Shown here: positions 1-7,954 of the stretch, one piece after another
How positions within the stretch are numbered: the first letter of the stretch is position 1
How the letters are laid out: the number at the start of each line of letters is the position of its first letter
NCBI RefSeq assembly: GCF_014649815.1
Contig: NZ_BMTT01000003.1
Span: 372,001 to 436,000 of the forward strand
Length of the DNA stretch: 64,000 bases
Origin: Streptomyces mutabilis
GTDB lineage: Bacteria > Actinomycetota > Actinomycetes > Streptomycetales > Streptomycetaceae
Direction: 5' to 3'
Made by a program: the position numbers and the translations under genes
The notes under the pieces: generated by a model
The model's database searches: none
Seen by the model: only the letters and a program-made list of their open reading frames with translations
Told to the model about the DNA's origin: nothing

Positions 1-25
1 ACGACGTGACGATGGGACGGATGCC

Positions 26-475
26 ATGCCTCTGGAGGGCGAGTACGAACCCAGCCCGACGCGGTGGGTTCGCGAACAGGTCGAGCTCTACGAGAGCTCG
101 GGCGGTACGAAGGGCACGACCCTGAAGGACACGGGCATGCCCGTGATCGTGCTGACGACCCGCGGAGCGCGGAGCGGCAGGATCCGCAAGACACCGCTGA
201 TGCGCGTCGAGCACGAGGGCCGGTACGCCGTGGTCGCTTCCCTGGGCGGGGCGCCCAAGCACCCGGTCTGGTACCACAACGTCAAGGCCGATCCCCGGGT
301 GGAACTCCAGGACGGGCCGGTGAAGCAGGACATGACGGCCCGTGAGGTCACCGGCGCGGAGAAGGCCGTGTGGTGGGAGCGCGCGGTGGCGGCGTATCCG
401 CCGTACGCCGACTACCAGGAGAAGACGGAACGGGAGATCCCGGTCTTCGTGCTGGAACCGGCCGGCGGGAGCTGA
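26..475 (+). CDS. Ddn-like nitroreductase/deazaflavin (F420)-dependent oxidoreductase
   Basis: The 149-residue protein has the small split-barrel fold signature of the DUF385/Ddn family: the stretch [20 protein letters not shown] followed by a basic loop and then [12 protein letters not shown]. In this family those segments bind the deazaflavin cofactor F420, and mycobacterial members reduce quinones or nitroimidazoles. The length is typical for the family. The ATG at 26 has only a weak GGACGG upstream. The gene stands alone, converging on the cation-efflux gene. A cytoplasmic or membrane-associated F420H2-dependent reductase is a family inference; the substrate is unknown. Confidence 0.85.
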   Translation: MPLEGEYEPSPTRWVREQVELYESSGGTKGTTLKDTGMPVIVLTTRGARSGRIRKTPLMRVEHEGRYAVVASLGGAPKHPVWYHNVKADPRVELQDGPVKQDMTAREVTGAEKAVWWERAVAAYPPYADYQEKTEREIPVFVLEPAGGS

Positions 476-538
476 GCCGGGCGGCCGGTGATTCCCGGTT
501 CCGTGTGCATGGACCGGCGTCGGCCGGGCACACGTGGA

Positions 539-1582
539 TCAGGCCCCGCCGCGTTCCCCCGTCGCGGCGGGGCTTTCCGCTGCCTCCCGCGCGAGTCGGT
601 CGGTGACGTCCAGGAAGATCTGCTGTGCCTCGGGCACCGCGTGCGCGATCGACCGCTTGATGCGCACGGCGACCTCCTCCACCCGCTCGCTGTCCAGGCC
701 CGGCATCAGGTCGACGCGGGCGGCCACCAGGGTGGAGTCGAGCCCGGTCTTCATCGTGAACAGCGCCTCGACACTGTCGATCTCCGGCTGGGCCCGCAGC
801 AGCGAGCGGATCCGGCCGCTGGCCTCCGGGTCGGCGGCCTCGCCGATCAACTGGTCCCGTGCCTCGCGACCCAGCCGGTAGGCCACGTAGACGAGCAGCG
901 TGCCGATGGCGAGCGAGGCGCATGCCTCCCACACGACCTGTCCCGTGACCATGTGCAGGATCATGCCGGTCATGGCGAGAGTCACCCCGAGGACCGCGGT
1001 GCCGTCCTCGGCGACGACCGTGCGCAGGGCCGGGTCGCGCAGGCCGGCGGTCACCCCGCCCTGGCGCCGCACCTGGTACAGGGCCCGCAGCAGGGAGGCT
1101 CCCTCGGCGAACAGGGCGACACCGAGCACGATCAGTCCGGCGACGTAGCCGCCGAGTTCCTCCTGGGCGCCGGTGCGCAGGGCCTCCACGCCCTGGAAGA
1201 AGGAGAAGCAGCCGCCCATGACGAAGATGCCGACGGCGGCCAGCAGCGACCAGAAGAAGCGTTCCTTGCCGTAGCCGAAGGGATGCCTGCGATCGGCGGG
1301 CCGACGGCTGCGGCGCAGTGCGGCGAGGAGGAAGACCTCGTTCATGCTGTCGGCGACCGAGTGCGCGGCCTCCGAGAGCAGCGCGGGTGAACCCGCGACG
1401 AAACCGCCCACCGCCTTGGCGGCGGCGATCACCAGGTTGGCCGCCAGGGCGACCAGCACGGTGATGCGTGTCCCGCGGTCGGCCTTGCGATGCTCCTGGC
1501 CCGCGGCCGTACCGCTGTCCTGGCCGCGGCCCGCGCGGTCGGTCTCCCGTTCCGGCGTTTCCTTCGATGCTGTCCCACTCAC
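539..1582 (-). CDS. Cation diffusion facilitator (CDF) family metal transporter
   Basis: This membrane protein of about 347 residues carries the CDF core: an N-terminal helix with LVALAANLVIAAAKAVGGF, then SPALLSEAAHSVADSMNEV, which holds the HxxxD metal-site pattern (H and D spaced by three). A cytoplasmic HPFGYGKERFFW loop and four more hydrophobic segments follow, and the C-terminal ferredoxin-like domain ends near IFLDVTDRLAREA. CDF proteins export divalent cations such as Zn(II) using the proton gradient. The frame stays open upstream to 1786, but that part is low-complexity and runs into the divergent gene, so the GTG at 1582 (protein start VSGTASKET) is preferred. No strong ribosome site is visible, so the start is uncertain. 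Confidence 0.85.
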   Translation of the reverse strand: MSGTASKETPERETDRAGRGQDSGTAAGQEHRKADRGTRITVLVALAANLVIAAAKAVGGFVAGSPALLSEAAHSVADSMNEVFLLAALRRSRRPADRRHPFGYGKERFFWSLLAAVGIFVMGGCFSFFQGVEALRTGAQEELGGYVAGLIVLGVALFAEGASLLRALYQVRRQGGVTAGLRDPALRTVVAEDGTAVLGVTLAMTGMILHMVTGQVVWEACASLAIGTLLVYVAYRLGREARDQLIGEAADPEASGRIRSLLRAQPEIDSVEALFTMKTGLDSTLVAARVDLMPGLDSERVEEVAVRIKRSIAHAVPEAQQIFLDVTDRLAREAAESPAATGERGGA

Positions 1583-1714
1583 GAGGGGCCGACTGCCCCC
1601 ACCCGCGTGGCTCACACCCGCCTTGCGGGTGGCCCACCAGTGGCCCGCCCGTGCCGACGGCCGAAAACGGGGAACGTGTCCACCAGAGCACACGGACGAC
1701 CGGAAGGCAGGGCC

Positions 1715-2740
1715 ATGAGCGGTGACGGCGGGACGCCCGGCAATAGCGGCTACGGCAGGAAGGCGTTCAAGCGGTCCAGGAGCCACTTCGCGGACCGGAT
1801 CACCGCGGACGGCCGGGACGGCTGGCCGGTGGCGCCCGGCCGCTACCGGCTGGTGGTGAGCCGGGCCTGTCCGTGGGCGAGCCGGGCACTGGTGTCACGG
1901 CGGCTGCTCGGCCTGGAGGACGCCCTGTCCCTGGCGGTCGCCGATCCGATCCAGGACGACCGCAGCTGGCGGTTCACGCTGGACCCCGACGGCCGCGACC
2001 CGGTCCTCGGCATCCGCTACCTCAGCGAGGCCTACGACCGGCGGGAGACCGGCTACCCGGGCGGGGTGAGCGTGCCGGCGATCGTGGACGTACCCAGCGG
2101 GAAGCTGGTCACCAACGACTTCCAGCGGATCACCCTGGACCTGGCGACCGAGTGGACGTCCCTGCACCGCCCGGGCGCGCCCGACCTGTATCCCGAGGCG
2201 CTGCGCGACGAGATCGACGAAGTCATGGCGGGCGTCTACGAGGACGTCAACAACGGCGTGTACCGGGCGGGCTTCGCCACCGGCCAGGAGGAGTACGAGG
2301 AGGCCTGTGCGGGCGTGTTCCGGCGGCTGGAGCAGCTGACGCCGCGCCTGGAGCGGCAGCGCTACCTGGTCGGTGACACGATCACGGAGGCGGACATCCG
2401 GCTGTTCACCACGCTGGTCCGCTTCGACGCCGTCTACCACGGTCACTTCAAGTGCAACCGCTGGAAGCTGACCGAGAACGCGGTGCTGTGGGGGTACGTG
2501 CGCGACCTGTTCCAGACGCCGGGTTTCGGCGACACCGTCGACTTCGACCACATCAAACGTCACTACTACCAGGTGCACACCGGCATCAATCCGACCGCCG
2601 TCGTGCCCCTGGGCCCGGACCTGTCCGGTTGGCTCACGCCCCATCACCGTCAGGAACTGGGCGGCCGGCCGTTCGGCGACGGGACTCCGCCGGAGCCGGT
2701 CCGCGCCGAGGAGACGGTCCCGGTGCGGGGCAGGCCCTGA
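1715..2740 (+). CDS. Glutathionyl-hydroquinone reductase-like glutathione S-transferase family protein
   Basis: The 341-residue protein matches the Xi-class GST/YqjG/ECM4 family. It has an N-terminal thioredoxin-like domain with the CPW motif (SRACPWASRALVSRRLLGL) and a long helical C-terminal domain with the conserved TEADIRLFTTLVRFDAVYHGHFKCN segment, which includes the family tyrosine and histidine. Such enzymes reduce glutathionyl-hydroquinones through the catalytic cysteine. Streptomyces normally makes mycothiol rather than glutathione, so a mycothiol-dependent role is plausible but unproven. The ATG at 1715 has GGAAGG about 10 bases upstream. The gene is divergent from the CDF transporter. 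Confidence 0.88.
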   Translation: MSGDGGTPGNSGYGRKAFKRSRSHFADRITADGRDGWPVAPGRYRLVVSRACPWASRALVSRRLLGLEDALSLAVADPIQDDRSWRFTLDPDGRDPVLGIRYLSEAYDRRETGYPGGVSVPAIVDVPSGKLVTNDFQRITLDLATEWTSLHRPGAPDLYPEALRDEIDEVMAGVYEDVNNGVYRAGFATGQEEYEEACAGVFRRLEQLTPRLERQRYLVGDTITEADIRLFTTLVRFDAVYHGHFKCNRWKLTENAVLWGYVRDLFQTPGFGDTVDFDHIKRHYYQVHTGINPTAVVPLGPDLSGWLTPHHRQELGGRPFGDGTPPEPVRAEETVPVRGRP

Positions 2741-2793
2741 CCGCGGGACCGACCAGGCAACCGATGTCACTCACCGAACGCAAGGAGATGCAC

Positions 2794-3093
2794 GTGGGCA
2801 GGAAGAAGAAGTCGATGCCCTTCGCCTACAAGCCCGTCGGTTTCGTGCTGGGCTGGGCGGGCGGCGCGCTGGCCGGCATGGCCTTCCAGAAGACCTGGAA
2901 GGTGCTCCGGCACGAGGACGACGCGCCAGACGCGCTGGACCCGGACCGCAGCTGGGGGGAGATCCTGCTGGCCGCCGCGATCCAGGGCGCCATCTTCGCC
3001 GCGGTGCGCAGTGCCGTGGACCGCACGGGCGCCAAGGCCATCGAGCGCTCGACCGGCGTCTGGCCGGTCGGCGACAAGGGCGGCCGGGACTGA
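2794..3093 (+). CDS. DUF4235 family small membrane protein
   Basis: A protein of about 99 residues with one glycine-rich hydrophobic segment (PVGFVLGWAGGALAGMAFQ), a charged middle and a second apolar stretch (EILLAAAIQGAIFAAVRSAVD) ending in a short tail. This is the layout of the actinobacterial DUF4235 family, whose function is unknown. The GTG at 2794 is chosen because AAGGAG lies six bases upstream. The in-frame ATGs at 2764 and 2788 lack such a site. It follows the GST-like gene by about 50 bases and is probably co-transcribed with it. Confidence 0.75.
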   Translation: MGRKKKSMPFAYKPVGFVLGWAGGALAGMAFQKTWKVLRHEDDAPDALDPDRSWGEILLAAAIQGAIFAAVRSAVDRTGAKAIERSTGVWPVGDKGGRD

Positions 3094-3132
3094 ACCGAGC
3101 GGCAGACCCTTTCCGTCGGCGCCCGGCAGGTT

Positions 3133-3528
3133 CTACCCCTGCTTGGGCGCCGTCGGCGCGAGAGTGCCGCGCAGGGTGAAGGAGTGGCCCGCCGGATCCG
3201 AGAAGCCGCGTTCCTCGTGCGGGCCCGCCGGGTCCTTCGCCTCCACGGGGCGCCCACCGAGCCCCACGATCACACGCTCCGCCTCGTCCAGGTCGGCGAC
3301 CACGAAGTCCAGGTGGACCTGGAGGGAGTTCTCGGGGCGGGGCCAGCTCGGCGGGGTGGCGTTGACGTCCCGGCGGAACGCCATGCGGAAATCGCCCGGC
3401 CCTTGTATCTCGATCCGGTTCGCGGTCGCCTCGCTCTCTTGCGCGCCCAGCAGCCCCTTGTAGAACTCGGCGAGCTTCTCGGGCTCGGCGCAGTCGAGCA
3501 CCACGACGCCCGCGTTGACCAGTGCCAT
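3133..3528 (-). CDS. VOC (glyoxalase/bleomycin-resistance) family protein
   Basis: The 131-residue protein shows two beta-alpha-beta-beta-beta modules. The first begins VNAGVVVLDCAEPEKLAEFYKGLLG and the second begins near LQVHLDFVVADLDEAERVI. The end, GFSDPAGHSFTLRG, is typical of single-subunit VOC proteins. Members bind a divalent metal and act on small electrophiles or sequester drugs, and no substrate can be assigned. The ATG at 3528 is preceded by a GGAGGAGAC ribosome site. It converges on the DUF4235 gene. Confidence 0.85.
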   Translation of the reverse strand: MALVNAGVVVLDCAEPEKLAEFYKGLLGAQESEATANRIEIQGPGDFRMAFRRDVNATPPSWPRPENSLQVHLDFVVADLDEAERVIVGLGGRPVEAKDPAGPHEERGFSDPAGHSFTLRGTLAPTAPKQG

Positions 3529-3606
3529 GTCTCCTCCGGAGGATTGCGGGCGCGAGGCGTTCGTGCCTCGCGTCCCGTACCTTGCGGATATCCCGGTCCG
3601 GCCGGA

Positions 3607-4018
3607 TCAGTCGGCCGGCCGCCACCGGCCCTCGCGCATCACGTCGCGTCCCTCCAACTCGTCACCCTCGGGCCAGGCCTGGACGCGTTGAGGGCGGACG
3701 CGCAAGTACAGGTACGGCGTGGCGAGCGTCCTCGGGTCGAAGCCGGTCTTGGCGGCCGGCCGCAACCTCGCCGCGAGCGGACGGGCGCGGGTCGGCACCG
3801 GGCCGGGTGGGGCTGGCGGCGGGAGTGGAGAACAGCAGGCAGGAGCCGTTCCAGAGGAAGGACAGGGGGACCAGGTACGGCCTGCCCGAGGCGCCGTCGG
3901 CCGTGGCCACCCAGGCGTCCACGTCGTGCTCCAGACGGTGCAGGGTGTCGTGCCGGCGCTGACCGGCGCTGCGGGCCGGCGGCGGGGTCATCTGCGGGGC
4001 CTCCTGATGCGACGTCAC
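3607..4018 (-). pseudogene. Pyridoxamine 5'-phosphate oxidase (PPOX) family protein, internally deleted and frameshifted
   Basis: The first part of the gene, from the ATG at 4018, encodes the N-terminal half of a PPOX-fold protein (RLEHDVDAWVATADG, then PYLVPLSFLWNGSCLLFSTP). The typical C-terminal end (TGFDPRTLATPYLYLRVRPQ and RVQAWPEGDELEGRD) lies in another frame, ending at 3607. Intact relatives have roughly 40 more residues between these halves (the ARNL...GRVRL segment), which are missing here. The gene has therefore suffered an internal deletion plus a frame change near 3795-3810. It is unlikely to make a working flavin- or F420-binding enzyme. Confidence 0.75.
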
Positions 4019-4230
4019 GATCGACTGGTCCCCGGTCGTGGCGGGGCGTCCCGGCAGTAACGAAGATCACGACGGGGCGTCGTGTAGATCATTCCGGGTC
4101 GGGGCAGCCTCGTATCGCTTCTCGGTTCAACTTTCGGACCGGGAAGTCCAGTTCGAGTGTGCGGGCGACCCGGTGGCCGTCCGCTCGCAGGGCGGGGGGA
4201 CTCTGCGTTCCGTCTCCCGAAAGGAAGCAC

Positions 4231-5262
4231 ATGCCTCAGGACGTCCGGTTCGACCTCCCCTTCGACACCCCGGTCAGCCCGCACCTGGCCCCTGCCCGCG
4301 ACCTTCATCTGCGCTGGGTGCGCGAGCGGGGGCTGGTGCGCAGCCGGGCCGGTTTCGAGGAGTACGAGTCCTGGGACCTCGCCGGGGCAGCGGCCCGGAC
4401 GTACCCGTACGCGTCGGCGGACGACATGGTCGTCCTGATGAACTGGTTCTCCTTGGCCTTCCTCTTCGACGACCAGTTCGACGCCGGCCGTCCGGACCGA
4501 GCGGAGCGCATAGCGGAGGTGGCGCGTGAGCTCATCGCCACACCACTTCGCCCGGCGGGTACCGCGCCACGCGTGGAGTGCCCCATCACCCTGGCCTGGG
4601 CGGAAGTCTGGGACCACCTCTCGGATGGCATGTCCCTGACGTGGAAATCCCGGTTCGCCGCCTCCTGGGGCCGGTTCCTGGTGGCGCACTGCGAGGAGGT
4701 CGACCTGGCGGCCGGCGGACGGGCCGGGACGCTCGGCCTCGCCGACTACACCGCCTTCCGGCGCCGTACGGTCGGCATCCACCACAGCATCGACGCGGGC
4801 GAGCGCAGCCGCGGCTTCGAGGTGCCGGCCGCGGCGATGGCGCATCCCCTGATGGAACGGCTGCGGGACCTGGCCGCGGACACCATCGGCTTCATGAACG
4901 ACATCCACTCCTTCGAGCGCGAGCGGCGCCGCGGGGACGGCCACAACCTCATCGCCGTCCTGCACCGGGAACGGGGCTGCTCCTGGCAGGAGGCGGCCGA
5001 CGAGGCGTACCGCATGACGACCGCCTGCCTCGACGAGTACGTGGCCCTGGAGGCCCGGGTGCCCGGGATGTGCGACGAACTGGGTCTGGACGCTCGGGAG
5101 CGGGCCCGGGTGGTGATGGGCGTGGAGGCCATCCAGCACTGGATCAACGGCAACTACGAGTGGGCACTGACCACCGGCCGGTATGCGGCGGCCAAGGAGG
5201 GCCCGGTGGCCACGGCCGAACTGGCCGGGCGGGGCTCGGTGGACGACCTGCTGACGGTGTGA
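4231..5262 (+). CDS. Class I terpene synthase (sesquiterpene-cyclase-like)
   Basis: A 343-residue bacterial terpene cyclase with the full set of active-site signatures: the aspartate-rich motif DDQFD at residues 80-84, the pyrophosphate-sensor region FRRRTVG (176-182), the NSE triad NDIHSFERE (N223, S227, E231) and the C-terminal RY pair (R317, Y318). The length and motifs fit enzymes that cyclise farnesyl diphosphate to a sesquiterpene, with Mg2+ bound by the two motifs. The product cannot be read from sequence. The ATG at 4231 follows AAAGGAAG. It converges on the conservon and its P450, ending 72 bases away across a strong hairpin. Functional linkage to that P450 is only suggested by position. 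Confidence 0.9.
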   Translation: MPQDVRFDLPFDTPVSPHLAPARDLHLRWVRERGLVRSRAGFEEYESWDLAGAAARTYPYASADDMVVLMNWFSLAFLFDDQFDAGRPDRAERIAEVARELIATPLRPAGTAPRVECPITLAWAEVWDHLSDGMSLTWKSRFAASWGRFLVAHCEEVDLAAGGRAGTLGLADYTAFRRRTVGIHHSIDAGERSRGFEVPAAAMAHPLMERLRDLAADTIGFMNDIHSFERERRRGDGHNLIAVLHRERGCSWQEAADEAYRMTTACLDEYVALEARVPGMCDELGLDARERARVVMGVEAIQHWINGNYEWALTTGRYAAAKEGPVATAELAGRGSVDDLLTV

Positions 5263-5270
5263 GGCGGGCG

Positions 5271-5304
5271 CGCCGCCCGGCCGGAGGGATCCGGCCGGGC
5301 GGCG
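5271..5304. terminator. Bidirectional terminator between terpene synthase and conservon
   Basis: A perfect 15-bp GC-rich stem (5271-5285 with 5290-5304) closed by a GGGA loop sits between the stop of the terpene synthase and the stop of the convergent P450. There is no U-run, as is common for Streptomyces terminators. Confidence 0.7.
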
Positions 5305-5334
5305 GCGTCCCACGGCCGCCGCACGGTGGCACGG

Positions 5335-6582
5335 TCAGACGGCGAACTCGACCGGCAGGCTGTCCAGCCGTGACTCCCAGGTGGAGGCGGTGGAGGTGAG
5401 TTCGGCCGGCGGCACGGCCAGGCGCAGCCCGGGCAGACGGTGCAGCAGGACGTCGACGGCCGTCTCGATGATGGCCTGGCCGATGTTCTGCCCCGGACAT
5501 TCGTGGGGGCCCGCGCTGAAGGCGAGGTGCGAGGCGTTGCCCTGGACCGAGACGGCGGAGTCGGGGCGGATCTCGGGGTCGTGGTTGCCCGCGGCGAGGC
5601 CCAGTATCAGCAGGTCGCCCTCCTTGACCGGGCAGCCGCCGAGTTCCAGGTCGGCGGTGGCGAACCGGCCGGGCAGCACGGCGAGCGGCGGGGAGTTCCA
5701 CATCACCTCCTCCACGACCGAGGACATGTTCAACTGCCCGCTCACCAGGCCGGACAGCCAGGTGGTGTCGCTGAGGACGAGCTGGAGCACCCGCGCCAGC
5801 AGGTTGCTGGTCGTGGTGTGGGCGGTGATCAGCACGAGGCGCAAGTGGTTGACGATCTCGTCCTCGTCCAGGCCGGCGTGGTGCTCGATCAGGCCGGAGG
5901 TGAAGTCGGACCCGGGTTCCGCGCGCTTGCGCTCGGCGAGTTCACCGAGGATGCCCACGATGTGCTCGTTGTGCGTGAGGGCGTCCGCGCCGCCCTTGAT
6001 CACCTGGTTGCTGGACTCGGCGAGGCTGCGCCCCTCCCGCTCGGCGAGTCCGAAGACGCGGGTCAGGACCAGCATCGGCAGATACTCGGAGAAGTCGGCC
6101 ACCAGGTCGGCGCGGCCCGCGTCGGCGAACGCGTCGATCTGCTTGTTGGCGAAGTGCGTGGCATGGCGGCGGATGCCCCGGCCGGCGACGGCGTACAGGT
6201 TGTCCGTGACGGCGGTGCGCAGCCTGCGGTGCGGTTCGCCGTCCTGGGAGACGCAGTCGGGGCGCCAGCCCACCATCTGCATCAGCGGGGACGCCGCCTC
6301 GATGCGGCCGTCCCGGAAGTCCCGCCAGATCCGTGAGTCCCGGCTGAACTGGAGGGGGTTGTCCAGCACCCGCCGGTTCTCCCGGTAGCCGAGCACCAGC
6401 CAGGCGGGGACGTCGCCCTCCAGCAGCACCGGTGCGACGGAGCCGTGCTCCCTGCGCAGACGGGCGTATATCCGGTGCGGGTCGGTCGCCGCGTCGGGGC
6501 CGTAGAGCCGGGTGACGCCCTCCCCGTGGGCGACGGGGCAGCCGCCGCCGGTGGCGCCGGGCGGGGTCTGGTCGTCGGTCAT
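5335..6582 (-). CDS. cvnE: Conservon-associated cytochrome P450 (CYP157-like, CvnE) lacking the ExxR arginine
   Basis: A 415-residue P450 with the heme loop FSAGPHECPG (thiolate Cys362) and an I-helix ITAHTTTS (about 252-259). In the K-helix, where P450s have ExxR, it reads EEVMW, so Trp295 replaces the near-invariant arginine. Loss of this arginine is a recorded feature of the Streptomyces CYP157 family, which often ends conservons. The ATG overlaps the stop of the GTPase gene (ATGA), so this is the last gene of the operon. Whether it is a catalyst or a heme-binding signalling component is unknown, and no redox partner gene lies nearby. Confidence 0.9.
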   Translation of the reverse strand: MTDDQTPPGATGGGCPVAHGEGVTRLYGPDAATDPHRIYARLRREHGSVAPVLLEGDVPAWLVLGYRENRRVLDNPLQFSRDSRIWRDFRDGRIEAASPLMQMVGWRPDCVSQDGEPHRRLRTAVTDNLYAVAGRGIRRHATHFANKQIDAFADAGRADLVADFSEYLPMLVLTRVFGLAEREGRSLAESSNQVIKGGADALTHNEHIVGILGELAERKRAEPGSDFTSGLIEHHAGLDEDEIVNHLRLVLITAHTTTSNLLARVLQLVLSDTTWLSGLVSGQLNMSSVVEEVMWNSPPLAVLPGRFATADLELGGCPVKEGDLLILGLAAGNHDPEIRPDSAVSVQGNASHLAFSAGPHECPGQNIGQAIIETAVDVLLHRLPGLRLAVPPAELTSTASTWESRLDSLPVEFAV

Positions 6583-7190
6583 CGGGGCTCCAGGGCTGCG
6601 GACGAGCGGTCCTTCAGGTGCCGTATCAGGGTGACGAGCACGTCGCGGCTGGCGGTGCGGTCGCGGGCGTCGAAGGTCACGACGGGGGTGTGCGGAGGGA
6701 TGTCGAGGGCGTCGCGGATCTCCTCGACCGGGTAGTCCCGGGAGTCGGGGAAGACGTTGAGGGCGATGACGAAGGGGACCTTCTGCCGCTCCATCTCCTC
6801 GATCGCCCGGAAGCTGGAGGCCAGCCGCCGCGTGTCGACCAGGACGACCGCCCCGAGCGCTCCCTTGAACAGGCCGTTCCACAGGAACCAGAACCGCTCC
6901 TGGCCCGGGGTGCCGAACAGGTACAGCATCAGCGTGTCGTTGAGGCTGATCTTGCCGAAGTCCAGGCTGACGGTGGTCTGCGTCTTGTCGGCGACGCCGA
7001 TGAGGTGGTCGACGTCGGCGCTGGCCTGGGTGAGGGTCTCCTCGGTGGTCAGCGGCTTGATGTCGCTGACGGAGCGGACCATGGTGGTCTTGCCCGTGCC
7101 GAAGCCGCCGGCGATCATCACCTTCACCGAGCGGGTGTCCCCCTCCCCCGGCGTCGGTGACCCCGGTCGGTCAAAGCCTTTCAAGTCCAC
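6579..7190 (-). CDS. cvnD: Conservon Ras-like small GTPase CvnD
   Basis: A 203-residue GTP-binding protein. Walker A is GGFGTGKTT (residues 28-36), the switch-II-like segment is LYLFGTPGQERFWFLW, and VIALNVFPDS stands where the NKxD element is expected. This is the CvnD layout. In S. coelicolor, CvnD binds GTP and works with CvnA, B and C as a membrane-linked signalling assembly. The start is the GTG at 7190, directly after a GGAGGTACTCA ribosome site, and it overlaps the end of cvnC by 20 bases. A longer reading that begins inside cvnC in another frame has no support. Confidence 0.92.
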   Translation of the reverse strand: MDLKGFDRPGSPTPGEGDTRSVKVMIAGGFGTGKTTMVRSVSDIKPLTTEETLTQASADVDHLIGVADKTQTTVSLDFGKISLNDTLMLYLFGTPGQERFWFLWNGLFKGALGAVVLVDTRRLASSFRAIEEMERQKVPFVIALNVFPDSRDYPVEEIRDALDIPPHTPVVTFDARDRTASRDVLVTLIRHLKDRSSAALEPR

Positions 7191-7542
7191 TGAGTACCTC
7201 CTCAAGGAGCGCGAGGTCGGGCCCGCGGCCGGCGTCGTGCGCCGGGATGGGATCACGGGCTTCGACGCGGCCCGCCTGGAGCAGGTCGGACAGCAGCACC
7301 GCGAGAATGTTGAACGGCAGGTGGAGGTGGGCGCCGAGCTCGGCCACCGACAGCGGTTCGCGGCAGCGCCGGAGAATTTCCTCGTGCTCGTGCTGCATGC
7401 CCGGTAAGGGGGCGGCCCGGGAGACGACGAGGGTCGCCACGTCGAGGGTCGACGCCGAACCGCCCGGCCCGCTGCGCCCGCCGGTGAGGACGTAGTAGCG
7501 CTCGAGGCCGGACGGATCGGTCGGTCGGCGGGGAGCACTCAT
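7171..7542 (-). CDS. cvnC: Conservon DUF742 winged-helix-like protein CvnC
   Basis: A 123-residue DUF742 protein. The N-terminal RYYVLTGGRSGP, the central CREPLSVAELGAHLHLPFNI and the following VLLSDLLQAGRVEARDP form the predicted winged-helix core shared by all CvnC proteins. It overlaps cvnB by four bases (ATGA) and cvnD by 20, which fits translational coupling. CvnC is thought to bridge the roadblock protein and the GTPase. The exact role is not known. Confidence 0.92.
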   Translation of the reverse strand: MSAPRRPTDPSGLERYYVLTGGRSGPGGSASTLDVATLVVSRAAPLPGMQHEHEEILRRCREPLSVAELGAHLHLPFNILAVLLSDLLQAGRVEARDPIPAHDAGRGPDLALLEEVLSGLERL

Positions 7543-7949
7543 CCAGAGTGCTCCTCCTGGCGCGGAGTGGTGCCGAGGAGCTCACCCATCCGGCGGGCCA
7601 GGTCGCGCATCTGATGGCCGAGCAGGCCCTGGTCGAGGCCTTCGCGCGCGAGGACGCCGAGGTACGTCTCCAGGCCCGCCCGGACCACGAAGAGGTGCCC
7701 GCCGTCCACTTCGATCATCGCGAGGCGTAGTTGACCCGCGTGCTGCGGGAACTGCTCGGCGACCGGCTGGGCCAGTGCCTGCAGTCCGGCCACCACGGCG
7801 GCGAAACGGTCCACGTCGTCGGGGTCTTCGGCGCCGTAGGAGGTGATGGCCTTGCCGTCGCTGGAGGCCACAAGCGCGAAGCGGATCTCCTGGATGCTCT
7901 CCACAAGGTCGCGGAGCGCCCAGCTCACGTCGGTTCCCTGGTGCGTCAT
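7539..7949 (-). CDS. cvnB: Conservon roadblock/LC7 domain protein CvnB
   Basis: A 136-residue single-domain roadblock/LC7 protein. It opens with LRDLVESIQEIRFALVASSDG and continues with DRFAAVVAGLQALAQPVAEQF and the strand GGHLFVVRAGL. By analogy with MglB-type proteins and the characterised conservons, CvnB is expected to modulate the nucleotide state of the GTPase CvnD. It starts five bases after cvnA ends, and its stop overlaps the start of cvnC. Confidence 0.93.
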   Translation of the reverse strand: MTHQGTDVSWALRDLVESIQEIRFALVASSDGKAITSYGAEDPDDVDRFAAVVAGLQALAQPVAEQFPQHAGQLRLAMIEVDGGHLFVVRAGLETYLGVLAREGLDQGLLGHQMRDLARRMGELLGTTPRQEEHSG

Positions 7950-7954
7950 GGGGA

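Noticed and set aside
3184-5262. A 692-codon open frame that would extend the terpene synthase upstream by 349 residues.
   Set aside because: The upstream part is antisense to the VOC and PPOX genes, has no family similarity, and a clear AAAGGAAG ribosome site marks the ATG at 4231.
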